This document shows, piece after piece, positions 48,807 to 58,305 of a stretch of DNA of 64,000 nt; position 1 is the stretch's first letter, and every line of letters begins with the position of its first letter. Source of the DNA: [Leptolyngbya] sp. PCC 7376 (GTDB taxonomy: Bacteria > Cyanobacteriota > Cyanobacteriia > Cyanobacteriales > MRBY01); NCBI RefSeq assembly GCF_000316605.1, contig NC_019683.1, positions 3,580,036-3,644,035 of the forward strand, written 5' to 3'. The position numbers were made by a program, and so were the translations under genes. The notes under the pieces were generated by a model. It had not been told where the DNA came from. It was given only the letters and a program-made list of their open reading frames with translations, and made no database searches.

Positions 48807-49289
48807 TTACTCTCTCGGCAATTTCCCAAACTCTCGGATTTGACGAATCAGAACTTTCGTTCGTTTATTTTTGTCCTCAAGTTTTTCTACTTCTTTCTCA
48901 AGGAAAAAGTTTAGGAAGGTTCGGATTGCCGCAACTACAGCTAATTTCCCAAGAGCTTCCCATGAAGGAGCGACTGCTGTTGCTGCAATATCGGCGGCAA
49001 GCAAAAATTCTAGAGATAAAGCTAGAGATAGTCCAAATTCGAGACGGACAACTTCGTTGTAATCAATAAGTTGTTGATGTTTTAAATATCGCAAAACAAG
49101 TCTTTGTAAGGCTTTGAGCGAAGCTAGAATAATAATGATTAGAGCTGCAATTTCTAAAAAAGTCTCAATAATGAAAATGCATTGATCTAGGAATTCGAGT
49201 CGGTTACCCCCATGAGCAAGTTCTTCACTATTCGCTATTAAAAAATTTAAATTAAGATAATCAGTAATGGTAAACGTCTCGATTATCAT
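48807..49289 (-). CDS. DUF1622 family membrane protein
   Basis: Two or three hydrophobic segments (residues 38-60, 85-105, 108-128) with RLEFGLSLALSLEFLLAADI and AAIRTFLNFFLEKEVE, the DUF1622 signature. Function unknown. The gene is short and AT-rich, convergent with cysE. Confidence 0.87.
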   Translation of the reverse strand: MIIETFTITDYLNLNFLIANSEELAHGGNRLEFLDQCIFIIETFLEIAALIIIILASLKALQRLVLRYLKHQQLIDYNEVVRLEFGLSLALSLEFLLAADIAATAVAPSWEALGKLAVVAAIRTFLNFFLEKEVEKLEDKNKRTKVLIRQIREFGKLPRE

Positions 49290-49439
49290 TCGGTAAAAGC
49301 AGGTTTTCTTATAAATATCTGCTTTTTATCTTGAGTCATTCTGCTTATTGATTGGCGCTAAAAAAACAAAAATTATTGCTCTAGTTAATTGTGTTAATTC
49401 AGCTTTTAATGTGAGTTCAACTATCTATCTCTACTAAAA

Positions 49440-50453
49440 CTAAAATAGGTTCCAAGCTTTTGTAGATAAAGATCTTAAGCGCTCAAGTCTCTTTGTGAAA
49501 TAGTGTCGGTCTAATTGACTATTATTAAACAAAAGAATATTTTGTAAGCTGATACGCCATGACCAAATATAGGCAAGTTGTGTCAAACTTTGTAAGGCTA
49601 TTTCTTCAGCTTCAGTAAACACAGTTTGGGATTGATAACCGGTCACAAATGCCTCGCGTACCTTGCGGCACAATCCGGTTGTGAGGGCTGCTTGGTAAAA
49701 TTTCCCAATTTCAAAGGCACGCCAGCCATAACCACATTGGTCGAAATCGAACATCGTGATTTCTTGATCTTTAGTGAAATGCACATTACCGCTGTGAGCA
49801 TCGCCCCAGCAGACTGTCCAAAAAGGTTTTGCTTTGGAAAAATCTCCAAGTTTGTCTCGAATATCCTCAGCCGTCTTTTGGACGAAATGCCAGTCGTGGG
49901 GGCGATCGCCGAAAAACGGCAAAATATAAGACAGTGATTCGTCGAGGAGATAGTCTAAATTTAGTGCTTGGCGGGAATGATCGCAGCTAAATTCTGTACT
50001 GATTTGATGGATATGTGCAACGACTTTTCCTAGCCTCTGACTCTGCTCAACTGTCCAGCCACCCATGGAAATTTCACCAGGTGCAAAGGGAAATAAGGTT
50101 GCATATCTCATCCCTTCTGGTGCGCCTACTTCCACGACATAATCTCCTTCAACAGTCGCTATAGGAGCGGCAACAGGAATTTGATGTTTGGCCAGAAAGT
50201 TTAAAAAATCGACTTCGAAATTGATATCTGTGCGCGATCGCCAATGGTGATGGGAAACTCTTAAGACCCTTAGTCCTCTAGGCGTTTGCACGAGATAAAT
50301 ATCACTCAAGCCACGATGCCAGAGTTCACACCGCTCCACATTCGCTAAACCAAAGAGAGGTAACACTCTCTCCACTATGGCGATCGCCGACAACGTGGAA
50401 TAAATAACAGGAAAATCGGCGCAGATCACCACTGAACTCCTAGAGATAATCAC
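49440..50453 (-). CDS. APH-type phosphotransferase family protein
   Basis: The kinase-like fold is shown by the N-lobe (LVQTPRGLRVLRVS) and the catalytic CWGDAHSGNVHF plus FDFDQCGYGWRAFEIGKF, the Brenner and DFD-like motifs of aminoglycoside and homoserine kinase relatives. The phrase FPVIYSTLSA near the N-terminus recurs in cyanobacterial members. The start may be a GTG several codons inside the listed frame. The substrate is unknown; the family phosphorylates small hydroxyl compounds. Confidence 0.85.
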   Translation of the reverse strand: MIISRSSVVICADFPVIYSTLSAIAIVERVLPLFGLANVERCELWHRGLSDIYLVQTPRGLRVLRVSHHHWRSRTDINFEVDFLNFLAKHQIPVAAPIATVEGDYVVEVGAPEGMRYATLFPFAPGEISMGGWTVEQSQRLGKVVAHIHQISTEFSCDHSRQALNLDYLLDESLSYILPFFGDRPHDWHFVQKTAEDIRDKLGDFSKAKPFWTVCWGDAHSGNVHFTKDQEITMFDFDQCGYGWRAFEIGKFYQAALTTGLCRKVREAFVTGYQSQTVFTEAEEIALQSLTQLAYIWSWRISLQNILLFNNSQLDRHYFTKRLERLRSLSTKAWNLF

Positions 50454-50586
50454 AGGCTCTACTTAACCTAAAAAAAGACCCGACTAGACTTCTGTAACAG
50501 ACAACACGATTGGGCTGTTTAACCAATTTTTATCCCTCTAAAACCATTGGATTTCCTCGACAAATTCTTTAGCGATAATTTGCACT

Positions 50587-50611
50587 AAAAAATCCCCCAT
50601 GTTGTGAGGGA
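50587..50611 (-). terminator. grxC terminator
   Basis: On the minus strand TCCCTCA pairs with TGGGGGA (one G-T pair) around 5 bases, followed by TTTTTT. It lies about 60 bases beyond grxC. Confidence 0.75.
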
Positions 50612-50669
50612 CGAAATCAGTACTTTTATTTAGAAAAGCAAAAAGTAACAGTGAAGCGAACTAACTCAT

Positions 50670-50927
50670 TTAAACGAGCAATGCCTCTAGCTTGCCTTGA
50701 CGATCTAAAGCATGAATATCATCGCAGCCACCAACATGCTGATCGTTGATGAAAATCTGAGGTAAGCTGCTGCTGCCATTTGCACGATCTGTCATTTCTT
50801 CACGGGCTTGGCGATCGCCATCAATACAATATTCCGTATACTCAACCCCCTTGTTATCCAGCAGACGCTTCGCGCGGATACAAAATGGACAAGTACTCCA
50901 AGTGTAAACTTCGACTTTTGCTGTCAT
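50670..50927 (-). CDS. grxC: Glutaredoxin 3
   Basis: An 85-residue dithiol glutaredoxin with C13-P-F-C16, the GSH-binding SLPQIFINDQHVGGCDDI (TVP-loop equivalent SLPQ and GGCDD). It reduces protein disulfides and glutathione adducts in the cytoplasm. Confidence 0.97.
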   Translation of the reverse strand: MTAKVEVYTWSTCPFCIRAKRLLDNKGVEYTEYCIDGDRQAREEMTDRANGSSSLPQIFINDQHVGGCDDIHALDRQGKLEALLV

Positions 50928-51105
50928 GATTCTTAATCCTCTCCGTGCTGTAACAGCATATTATAACCTTAGCGTTTTTACATTTATAAAAAATCAGTTT
51001 TTTTCTACAAATAGGTAAGGACATTAATCGCTATATCAAATTTCTGTTCATCATTACCTATTACTTGCCTTTTATATTCTGAAAGTGACTTTAGAGAAAA
51101 TAATC

Positions 51106-52134
51106 ATGGCTCAGCACGATACTAGAGACAGAAGAATAGATTTACTTCGATTTATAGGAATAACTCTGATTATTCTTGCCCATGTGAATCCTCCAGAGAT
51201 TATTTTTCAGTTTCGAAACTTTGATGTCCCTTTGATGATTTTAATTTCAGGAAGTTCGTTTTGTCTTTCTTACAAAAATCAACCCTTTTTATTCTATTTC
51301 TGGAAGAGAGTCAAAAGATTAGTATTTTCAACTTGGCTATTCTTAAGTATTTACTTCCTTTTCCTAAGATTTTATTATCATTCTTTTCCTCCGATAACTA
51401 AAGTATTGGAGAGCTATGTTCTTGATGACGGTATTGGTTTTGTCTGGATTATACGAGTTTTTCTAATGGTTGGATTATGTGCTCCACTTATCAAGAAGCT
51501 ATTCACCAATAGGATATCAGACAGGCAATATATTGTAATTCTATTTATGGTCCTAATGCTGAATGAAGGTATTCGATACTTTTCTTTGATCTACTTGCCA
51601 GAGGCAATAGCAGGACTTTTTAACTCCACTGTTCTCTACTTGATTCCCTATGCAATAGTATTTGCCTTCGGTCTTTTATTGCCAACTTCAGATATCAAAA
51701 AACTTTGTCAAATAGCATTGCTTTCATTGCTCACCTTTTGCTTTATGTCGTCTTTGCTATACATTAAATATGGTGAATTTGTCCCGACTCAGGCATTTAA
51801 ATATCCTCCATCAATATACTATTTGTCTTATGCGATGTTCGTTTCTATATTGTTATGGATCAACAGTCCAAGAGTACTAAAAGTAATAAATAGAGTTACT
51901 TACTTACAGTCATTTATTTTGTTTGTTGCTCAAAATTCAATGTGGATATATTTATGGCATATCCTTTTTATGAGAGTAACTCCAAGATATTTTTTTGTTG
52001 TCGAATTTTTAATTGTTTATTTTTCTTCGGTGATAATAACATACATGCAAGTATGGATACTTAACGCAAAAATACTGCCGCTTATTAAAAGCTCATCTCT
52101 TCAAAAGAGTATACGGATTATTCTTACTGGGTAG
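51106..52134 (+). CDS. Acyltransferase-3 family membrane protein
   Basis: About ten membrane spans with the family start RRIDLLRFIGITLIILAHVNPP, including the conserved R and H of the acyltransferase-3 (OafA/NodX) motif, and a central FDVPLMILISGSSF. Members add acetyl or other acyl groups to sugars of exopolysaccharide or lipids. The gene is clearly AT-richer than its neighbours and has no HIP1 site, suggesting foreign origin. Start ATG 51106 is preferred; a GTG at 51085 is in frame. Confidence 0.87.
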   Translation: MAQHDTRDRRIDLLRFIGITLIILAHVNPPEIIFQFRNFDVPLMILISGSSFCLSYKNQPFLFYFWKRVKRLVFSTWLFLSIYFLFLRFYYHSFPPITKVLESYVLDDGIGFVWIIRVFLMVGLCAPLIKKLFTNRISDRQYIVILFMVLMLNEGIRYFSLIYLPEAIAGLFNSTVLYLIPYAIVFAFGLLLPTSDIKKLCQIALLSLLTFCFMSSLLYIKYGEFVPTQAFKYPPSIYYLSYAMFVSILLWINSPRVLKVINRVTYLQSFILFVAQNSMWIYLWHILFMRVTPRYFFVVEFLIVYFSSVIITYMQVWILNAKILPLIKSSSLQKSIRIILTG

Positions 52135-52328
52135 CAATTTAGATTAACGTAATCAGTCTAGACAGAGTATTCAGAAGCGATTTGAATTCTTGGTTAATAT
52201 TTCGAATTCAAGGAGTTGGATTGCTTGTGTTTTTGATTGTTTCTCTCCGCTTCATTTCCTTCTTATTAAAGATATGATTGTTAAATATTTGATGGTGTTT
52301 GGCATCTTGTAAAACAAGATATTTTTGT

Positions 52329-52358
52329 AAAAAAACGAGGAAAGCATAACTTCCCCCG
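52329..52358 (-). terminator. thrC-moaD operon terminator
   Basis: On the minus strand CGGGGGAA pairs with TTTCCTCG (two G-T pairs) around 7 bases, followed by TTTTTTT. Confidence 0.75.
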
Positions 52359-52389
52359 TATCAAGCATTCATGGTTATTGCTTGAATCC

Positions 52390-52665
52390 TTAGCCGCCAG
52401 CTACCGCAGGCACAATGCTTACTTCGTCACCATCATTTAAAGCAGTATCTACATTATCGAGGAAGCGAATATCTTCTTCGTTAACGTAAATATTGAGGAA
52501 ACGACGAGGGTTACCTTGGTCATCACAAAGACGAGCTTTGATACCAGGGCAATTTGCTTCTAAGGAATCGAGCAATTCTTTAACGGAAGAACCATCACAG
52601 TCAACGGTGGGTTCGTTCTTCGTAAACTTTTGGAGAGGAGTCGGGATTAAAACTTTAACGGCCAT
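52390..52665 (-). CDS. MoaD/ThiS-like sulfur carrier protein
   Basis: From ATG 52665 the 91-residue product is a ubiquitin-like MoaD fold ending in VPAVAGG, the exposed Gly-Gly needed for adenylation and thiocarboxylation. It lies 80 bases downstream of thrC on the same strand, and the pair shares one terminator. Together the two genes look like an operon. A longer in-frame start at 52767 overlaps the end of thrC and is less likely. Confidence 0.9.
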   Translation of the reverse strand: MAVKVLIPTPLQKFTKNEPTVDCDGSSVKELLDSLEANCPGIKARLCDDQGNPRRFLNIYVNEEDIRFLDNVDTALNDGDEVSIVPAVAGG

Positions 52666-52745
52666 TGCAACAGGACAGATTTTTAATAAATAAACAATAG
52701 AAAACTGGGCAAGCGAGAAAACACTCACCCAATTCAGACAAGCAA

Positions 52746-54056
52746 TTATACAGAAGTTTCTTGCCAATCTAAGCGCTCAAGGGTGCGGGCACGGTCAAGA
52801 GCAGCCTCGAAGGAATCAAGGTTCGCATCGATTGTGTAAGGCTCACCTGCTGCATTTTGAACTGCTTCCTGAGTTTTGAGACCGTTACCTGTGATGTACA
52901 CAACAGTCTTTTCGTCAGGATTAATTTTGCCAGCTTCAACGAGCTTCTTGAGCACTGCGATTGTTGTACCGCCAGCAGTCTCAGTGAAGATGCCCTCAGT
53001 TTCAGCGAGGAGCTTCATGCCTTCAACGATTTCTGCATCAGTAACGTCTTCGATGTTGCCGTTAGTCTTGCGAGCAATTTCAAGAGCGTAGATACCGTCA
53101 GCAGGATTACCGATTGCAATGGATTTTGCGATGGTGTTGGGCTTCTGAGGTTGGATGAAGTCGCGACCTTCTTTAAATGCTGTCGAGATAGGAGAACATC
53201 CTTCTGCCTGGGCACCACTGAAGCGGACATCCTTGTCTTCGACGAGGCCAGTTTTAACGAATTCATTAAAGCCTTTGTAAATCTTGCCGAAGAGTGAACC
53301 GGAAGCTAGAGGCGCAACGATGTGGTCGGGGAGTTCCCAGCCGAGTTGCTCAATGACTTCGTAACCGAGGGTCTTGGAACCTTCGGAGTAGTAGGGGCGG
53401 AGGTTAATGTTCACAAAGCCCCAACCTTTGGAGTTCGCAACTTCAGAGCAGAGACGGTTTACTTGGTCGTAGTTGCCGTGAACCGCCATCAAAATGGGGT
53501 TGTAGATCAACGTTCCGAGGACTTTTCCGGATTCAAGGTCGGAAGGGATAAAGACGCAGCAGTCTAGGCCAGCGTGGGCAGCGATCGCCGCAGTGGAGTT
53601 GGCAAGGTTACCAGTACTTGCACAGGAAACGGTAGAGAAACCAAGTTCTTGGGCACGGGTGAGAGCAACGGATACAACGCGATCCTTAAAGCTCAACGTG
53701 GGCATATTTACCGCATCATTCTTGATGTAAAGCTCTTTGATACCGAGGCGACGAGCTAAGCGGTTTGCCTTGAGGAGAGGAGTCATGCCTGTGCCGACAT
53801 CGATGGGTGTGTCAGTTTCGACGGGCAAAAATTCTTTGTAGCGCCAGATGGAGTTAGGGCCAGCTTCAATCGTTTCGCGGCTAACCTTTTGCTTAATCTT
53901 CTCGTAGTCGTATGTAACTTCGAGGGGGCCAAAACAGAGTTCGCAAACGTGCTTGGCTTCTGCTTCGTATGTGGCACCACATTCCTTACAAGTGAGTTGT
54001 GAGAAGTTAGCGGTGTCTAAAGACTTAATGGCGGTATCTATGGGTGCTTGAACCAT
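52746..54056 (-). CDS. thrC: Threonine synthase
   Basis: An N-terminal zinc-ribbon-like cysteine set (C23, C26, C38, C41) precedes the fold-type II PLP core. The PLP lysine is K124 in LSFKDR, followed by [10 protein letters not shown] (phosphate cradle) and SGSLFGK, and [12 protein letters not shown] near the end. The enzyme converts O-phosphohomoserine to threonine. The 436-aa length and the N-terminal ribbon are usual in cyanobacteria and plants. Confidence 0.96.
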   Translation of the reverse strand: MVQAPIDTAIKSLDTANFSQLTCKECGATYEAEAKHVCELCFGPLEVTYDYEKIKQKVSRETIEAGPNSIWRYKEFLPVETDTPIDVGTGMTPLLKANRLARRLGIKELYIKNDAVNMPTLSFKDRVVSVALTRAQELGFSTVSCASTGNLANSTAAIAAHAGLDCCVFIPSDLESGKVLGTLIYNPILMAVHGNYDQVNRLCSEVANSKGWGFVNINLRPYYSEGSKTLGYEVIEQLGWELPDHIVAPLASGSLFGKIYKGFNEFVKTGLVEDKDVRFSGAQAEGCSPISTAFKEGRDFIQPQKPNTIAKSIAIGNPADGIYALEIARKTNGNIEDVTDAEIVEGMKLLAETEGIFTETAGGTTIAVLKKLVEAGKINPDEKTVVYITGNGLKTQEAVQNAAGEPYTIDANLDSFEAALDRARTLERLDWQETSV

Positions 54057-54275
54057 GATGTGTTTTCTCCGTTTCCATGAATGCTGAATGCTTGAAAATC
54101 ATAGTAGTCAGTAAAAAAGCCTACGTCAACAATACCCGATAAAAATAGTCGGGATTGAGCTATTCGATTGTGCTGTAAGGGATTGGCCGTATTTTGGGCA
54201 GAATATTAGGGGTGAGTTAAAAAAGAAGTTTTACAATTGAGCTTGTGTTGTGGCGCAGCTTTGGTGAAGTAGGAG

Positions 54276-55646
54276 ATGACTATGAATCGGTTTTTGAGTA
54301 ATGGCTTAATGGGTGGTTTCGCTACTGTTTTGGCGACATCGATGGCAACTCCGGCGATCGCCTCCTATTTCTATGACGGTGGTTGGGCAAACTCCGTGAG
54401 CCTCGCTCAAGAGCAGATTGATTTATTGACCGAAGTAGAACAATCTCTCTACAGCACAAAATATGGCTTTGTTCAGGGGAGCTACCGCAAGCTGTTTTTT
54501 CACATTGGCGAGCTTGATCGTTATCTAGATCGCTTTGGTGATCCCATCGCGACTGACTGTTCCGCGCAATCCTTCGATAATCCCGAATTATCTATTTACT
54601 GCTCATTATTAAATTCCCGCCCACTCCTATTCCAACTGCTTGCTGCGACAGAACAACGGCAGCTGCGTTTGAGTACGGCAGAGTCTAGTTTCTTGACTCC
54701 GGGAAGTATTGCGTTGCTCTCTCCAGAACTTGATCCTCAGGAGAGTTGGCAAAGCGAGCAAGATACATTCGATGTTCTCGTGATTGGCGATGCGAAACCA
54801 ACCCAAAACCAAGGGGATATTACCCGTCCAGCGATCGCCCCTCTACCTGAAACGAAAAAGGCGATCGCCAATCAAAAATCAGCCTTACTAGCCTTAAATC
54901 CCAGTCTGCCCAATGGCTTTTTGTTAGAAGAAGACACGACATTCACCACAACCACAACTCGCTATCAATATGTCCCCGTTGCCAAAGAATATGAATGGCA
55001 CACTGACTTTTTAGCGCAACCCAACACAGGTTTAACCCGCTTACTGCCCCGCGAAGCCTACGAAGAAAACTACACGGCCAGCAGTCTAAAGCCCGAATTA
55101 GTTGAAAAATTTCCCTTCCCAAAGTTAGGCGAAACCGCACCATTCCCCAATTTGCCATTGCTCGTTGAGGATAATGTGCTGAAATTTGTCCCCGAATCCT
55201 TCAACCTAGGACTCATTACAGATCTGGGTGAAACAGACTTTGGCAATATCCAAGATTTAGACACCGCAACACCTGTAACTGAATACGAATCCCCTACTAC
55301 GTTCGCTGGTCTTCAACAAGAACAACGCCGTTTACTGTTCCAAAAAGATGGGCGATCGCCAAGCACAGCTCTTTTAGAACTTGACCATCTCTACTTAGTA
55401 CGTCTTGTCCAGTATGATTTTGCCGAAGAAATCCTCACTGGCGAACCTCTCCCACGCTATCGCTTTAAAGAATTGAATTTACTGGCTGACCCTGACAGTT
55501 ACGACGTTTTAATAGCTATCAAACCCGTAAAAGAATGGTTGGATGGCGGTTATACATTGCTCTGGCAAATCATCGATCAATCTGAAGCTACAGCTCTAGA
55601 GGATCTTGCGGACTATATTGTTGTGGATTCCCCGATTCAGCCCTGA
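54276..55646 (+). CDS. Exported hypothetical protein, 456 aa
   Basis: A signal peptide (MNRFLSNGLMGGFATVLAT, ending PAIASYFYD near residue 30) suggests export. The mature part has a helical N-terminal third and strand-rich remainder with repeated PLP/FPxL phrases (EKFPFPKLGE, PFPNLPLLVED). No family is recognised. A six-base gap separates it from the convergent CHASE2 kinase gene end. Confidence 0.7.
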   Translation: MTMNRFLSNGLMGGFATVLATSMATPAIASYFYDGGWANSVSLAQEQIDLLTEVEQSLYSTKYGFVQGSYRKLFFHIGELDRYLDRFGDPIATDCSAQSFDNPELSIYCSLLNSRPLLFQLLAATEQRQLRLSTAESSFLTPGSIALLSPELDPQESWQSEQDTFDVLVIGDAKPTQNQGDITRPAIAPLPETKKAIANQKSALLALNPSLPNGFLLEEDTTFTTTTTRYQYVPVAKEYEWHTDFLAQPNTGLTRLLPREAYEENYTASSLKPELVEKFPFPKLGETAPFPNLPLLVEDNVLKFVPESFNLGLITDLGETDFGNIQDLDTATPVTEYESPTTFAGLQQEQRRLLFQKDGRSPSTALLELDHLYLVRLVQYDFAEEILTGEPLPRYRFKELNLLADPDSYDVLIAIKPVKEWLDGGYTLLWQIIDQSEATALEDLADYIVVDSPIQP

Positions 55647-55648
55647 TT

Positions 55649-57970
55649 TTAGCTGCTACAAATGGCTTCTAAAGTATCAAAAGCATAATTTTGAGCAAGC
55701 TCTTTTAAGACCTCTTTAAATGCCTGATGTTCATCGGGTAATTGTTCAATTAAAAAACGAATTTGTTTGCCATTGAGGCTAGCGATCGCCTGCTGCATTT
55801 GCGTCTGCCATGCTGAATCCATTTGCTGAAAATATTGCTGTGCTTTTTCTGCCGTTAAAACGTCTCGCATTACAACATTCGGATCGGCGATCGCCTCAAC
55901 AACAGACACTGGAATCTCGTCTGCTTTGGGAGATGTTTCTTCCAAGTCTTGGACTGGTTCGAGAGGGATAGAGAAAAAGAAGGTCGTTCCTTTACCGACT
56001 TCGCTGGTCACTTGGAGTTCGCCGCCCATCAATTGTACGAGCTGATAACTAATCGCCAATCCCAGTCCTGTCCCTTTCCCCAGGGATTTGCCGCTGGCTG
56101 TCTGCTCAAAAGCGACAAATAATTTTTTGATTTCATCAGGGTGAATACCACTACCGCTATCGGCAACGGAGAATTTAAGCATCCCTCGATCTGGCTCGAT
56201 ATTAAGGACAATAGAGCCAGACTCGGTGAATTTTAAAGCATTACCTAAAAGATTAATTAAAATCTGTTCGAGTTTCGGGCGATCGCCAATCCAGCTCGCA
56301 GGGCAATCATCAGCAAATTGACAGATAAATCGAATTCCCTTTTGTTCGATGCGGAGGCGAAAAATGGCATCTAATGTTGCGAAGATTTCCCTTAAATGAA
56401 AAGGCTGTAGATTTAAATCTTGTTTGTCAGATTCGACCTTCGCTAAATCCAAAATATTATTAATGAGTGTCAAAAGATGAGAGCCACTCCGATAAATCAT
56501 CTGTACTCTGTCTTGGTTCTGGGATTGGAGGTCTTCCTCTTTTTGTAGCAGTTGACTAAACCCCAAAATCGAATTTAGAGGAGTACGCAGTTCGTGACTT
56601 ATATGGGCAAGGAAATTGGATTTGGCTAGGCTTGATGCCTCCGCAAATTCCTTTGCTTGTTTTAATTCGGCGGTACGTTGAGTGACTTTACTTTCGAGAA
56701 TTTCATTGTTGACCTCCAGCAAGGCGATCGCCTGTTCTTGCATATGAATGCGGAGTTTTTGGTTGCGAGCATGTTCATGAAATGCCGTTAAACCATAGCC
56801 ATTCAGACCAAGCAGTAACAAACTAGGCACGAGAGGAAGCCACCAACCAAGTAGAAATGCTCCATAACAAAATGCACAAAAGATTAGTCCCGTGATAGAT
56901 GTCCATAGCACCGTCCTTACAGGGGATTTTTCTAACGCCGCAAATAAAAAACCGAGTAACCCGAAGCTGAAAATCCAAACATACTCAATCCCTTCAGTCG
57001 GACTGCGTAACAAAGGACGTTGATCCAAAATCCCACTGAGTAATTGACTGAGGACATGGGCTTGTAATTCAACACCGTAGATTAGTTCATTGTCAGGATT
57101 AAAGCTGGAAATTGGTGGCGCATTAAAGTAATCGGAAATGCTGGGGCTAGCCACGCCGATTAGAATAATTTGCCCTGTTAAAGCATCTGCGGGAATTTCT
57201 CCATCTAGCAACATTTGGGCAGAGTAGGTATTGAAAGGTTTTTGCCCACGTCGAAAATGGATTAACGTTTCGATTGCACCTGCCCTCGTTGATTGCACAT
57301 ATCCACCAGTGCGCCCGTAGAAACGCGGAATTTCGACCTCTCCCAACTGCATCGCTGTCTCATCGCGATCGCCATTATCGAGAGAGATATCGTATTGTGC
57401 TAAATAGTCTTGGGCCAACAGCATCACCAAAGAAAATCGAAAACCATCTTCAGTTTGTGTACCCAGAATCGTGCGCCGCAGCATTCCGTCATTGTCGATA
57501 AAAGCATCCGTAAACCCAAGTCGTTTAGCTGGAAAACCAGGGGGAGGATCTACGGTGATAGGGAGTACTTTATCAATAGCAAAGAGATTTTTTTGAGTCG
57601 CAATAAATTCCTGAAAAGCTTTAGTATCAGGTGGTATTGGCAAATCTCGAAATAGGTCGAGGGCAATACTGTGGGGCTTTTGAGCTTGGATTTTTTGCAG
57701 CAGTTCTAGAAGTTGGCGATCGCTGAGAGGGTATTGTCCAGCACCTTGGATTGTCGGTTCATCGATAGCAATAATCGTAATGCGAGAATCTGTTTCTTCT
57801 GGTTGTCCCCAATGAATAAATGCATCAAGTACAGAAAATTCTAAAGATTGCAAAGCGCCGAACCATCGTCCGCAAATGATCAAGAGTGTCAGCATCAAAC
57901 TAGGCCACAGACCGATTTTTAGATCCTGGAAAGCGAGACTGAGTTTATATTTGAAGCCCTGCTGGAACAT
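55649..57970 (-). CDS. CHASE2-domain sensor histidine kinase
   Basis: After a first span (residues 18-36), a CHASE2 domain occupies about 45-320 (FSVLDAFIHWG, ITIIAIDEPTIQ, KPHSIALDLFRD, GQIILIGVASPSISDYFNAP). Three spans follow (333-395), then a coiled coil and the kinase core with H459 in FLAHISHELRTPLNS, the N box, and [10 protein letters not shown]. The last 80 residues, after an acidic linker, form a helical piece (DEHQAFKEVLKELAQNY) that may be an HPt-like or regulatory domain but lacks a clear His. No cognate regulator is adjacent. CHASE2 senses unknown extracellular or lumenal signals. Confidence 0.93.
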   Translation of the reverse strand: MFQQGFKYKLSLAFQDLKIGLWPSLMLTLLIICGRWFGALQSLEFSVLDAFIHWGQPEETDSRITIIAIDEPTIQGAGQYPLSDRQLLELLQKIQAQKPHSIALDLFRDLPIPPDTKAFQEFIATQKNLFAIDKVLPITVDPPPGFPAKRLGFTDAFIDNDGMLRRTILGTQTEDGFRFSLVMLLAQDYLAQYDISLDNGDRDETAMQLGEVEIPRFYGRTGGYVQSTRAGAIETLIHFRRGQKPFNTYSAQMLLDGEIPADALTGQIILIGVASPSISDYFNAPPISSFNPDNELIYGVELQAHVLSQLLSGILDQRPLLRSPTEGIEYVWIFSFGLLGFLFAALEKSPVRTVLWTSITGLIFCAFCYGAFLLGWWLPLVPSLLLLGLNGYGLTAFHEHARNQKLRIHMQEQAIALLEVNNEILESKVTQRTAELKQAKEFAEASSLAKSNFLAHISHELRTPLNSILGFSQLLQKEEDLQSQNQDRVQMIYRSGSHLLTLINNILDLAKVESDKQDLNLQPFHLREIFATLDAIFRLRIEQKGIRFICQFADDCPASWIGDRPKLEQILINLLGNALKFTESGSIVLNIEPDRGMLKFSVADSGSGIHPDEIKKLFVAFEQTASGKSLGKGTGLGLAISYQLVQLMGGELQVTSEVGKGTTFFFSIPLEPVQDLEETSPKADEIPVSVVEAIADPNVVMRDVLTAEKAQQYFQQMDSAWQTQMQQAIASLNGKQIRFLIEQLPDEHQAFKEVLKELAQNYAFDTLEAICSS

Positions 57971-58218
57971 AGATTGAACAAAAAAATTAGGATGTCATGA
58001 ACGAGATTGAAGAGACTTTTATGGTGATATTCTCGTTACAAGGTATCTAAATTAGATCCGTAGCTTTATTTAAACAATAATCCAGCCGTGGAAATTTTAC
58101 TGTGATGGCTGGCAAATGCAAACATTGTCGAAATTTGCGGCGATCGCCCAATCATCCTTCTCACCAAAAATCTTCAAAAATAAAAGGGCTATTGGGGAAG
58201 CGATCACTCTATCGAGAC
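57971..58218. other. Spacer between two minus-strand genes
   Basis: Together with the terminator and 3' leader beyond it, this makes a gene-free stretch of 335 bases. It contains one HIP1-like site near 58140 and AT-rich DNA that should hold the CHASE2 kinase promoter. No open frame is supported. Confidence 0.5.
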
Positions 58219-58250
58219 GCAAAAAAAATTGCCTCCCTATGAGAAGCAAT
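58219..58250 (-). terminator. Terminator of the RTX-like gene
   Basis: On the minus strand ATTGCTTCTC pairs with GGGAGGCAAT (two G-T pairs) around ATA, followed by eight T. Confidence 0.88.
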
Positions 58251-58305
58251 TAGTATCGGCAAATCTAAACAATCATCATTGAGAGTATCAGCACCTATTA
58301 CTCTC

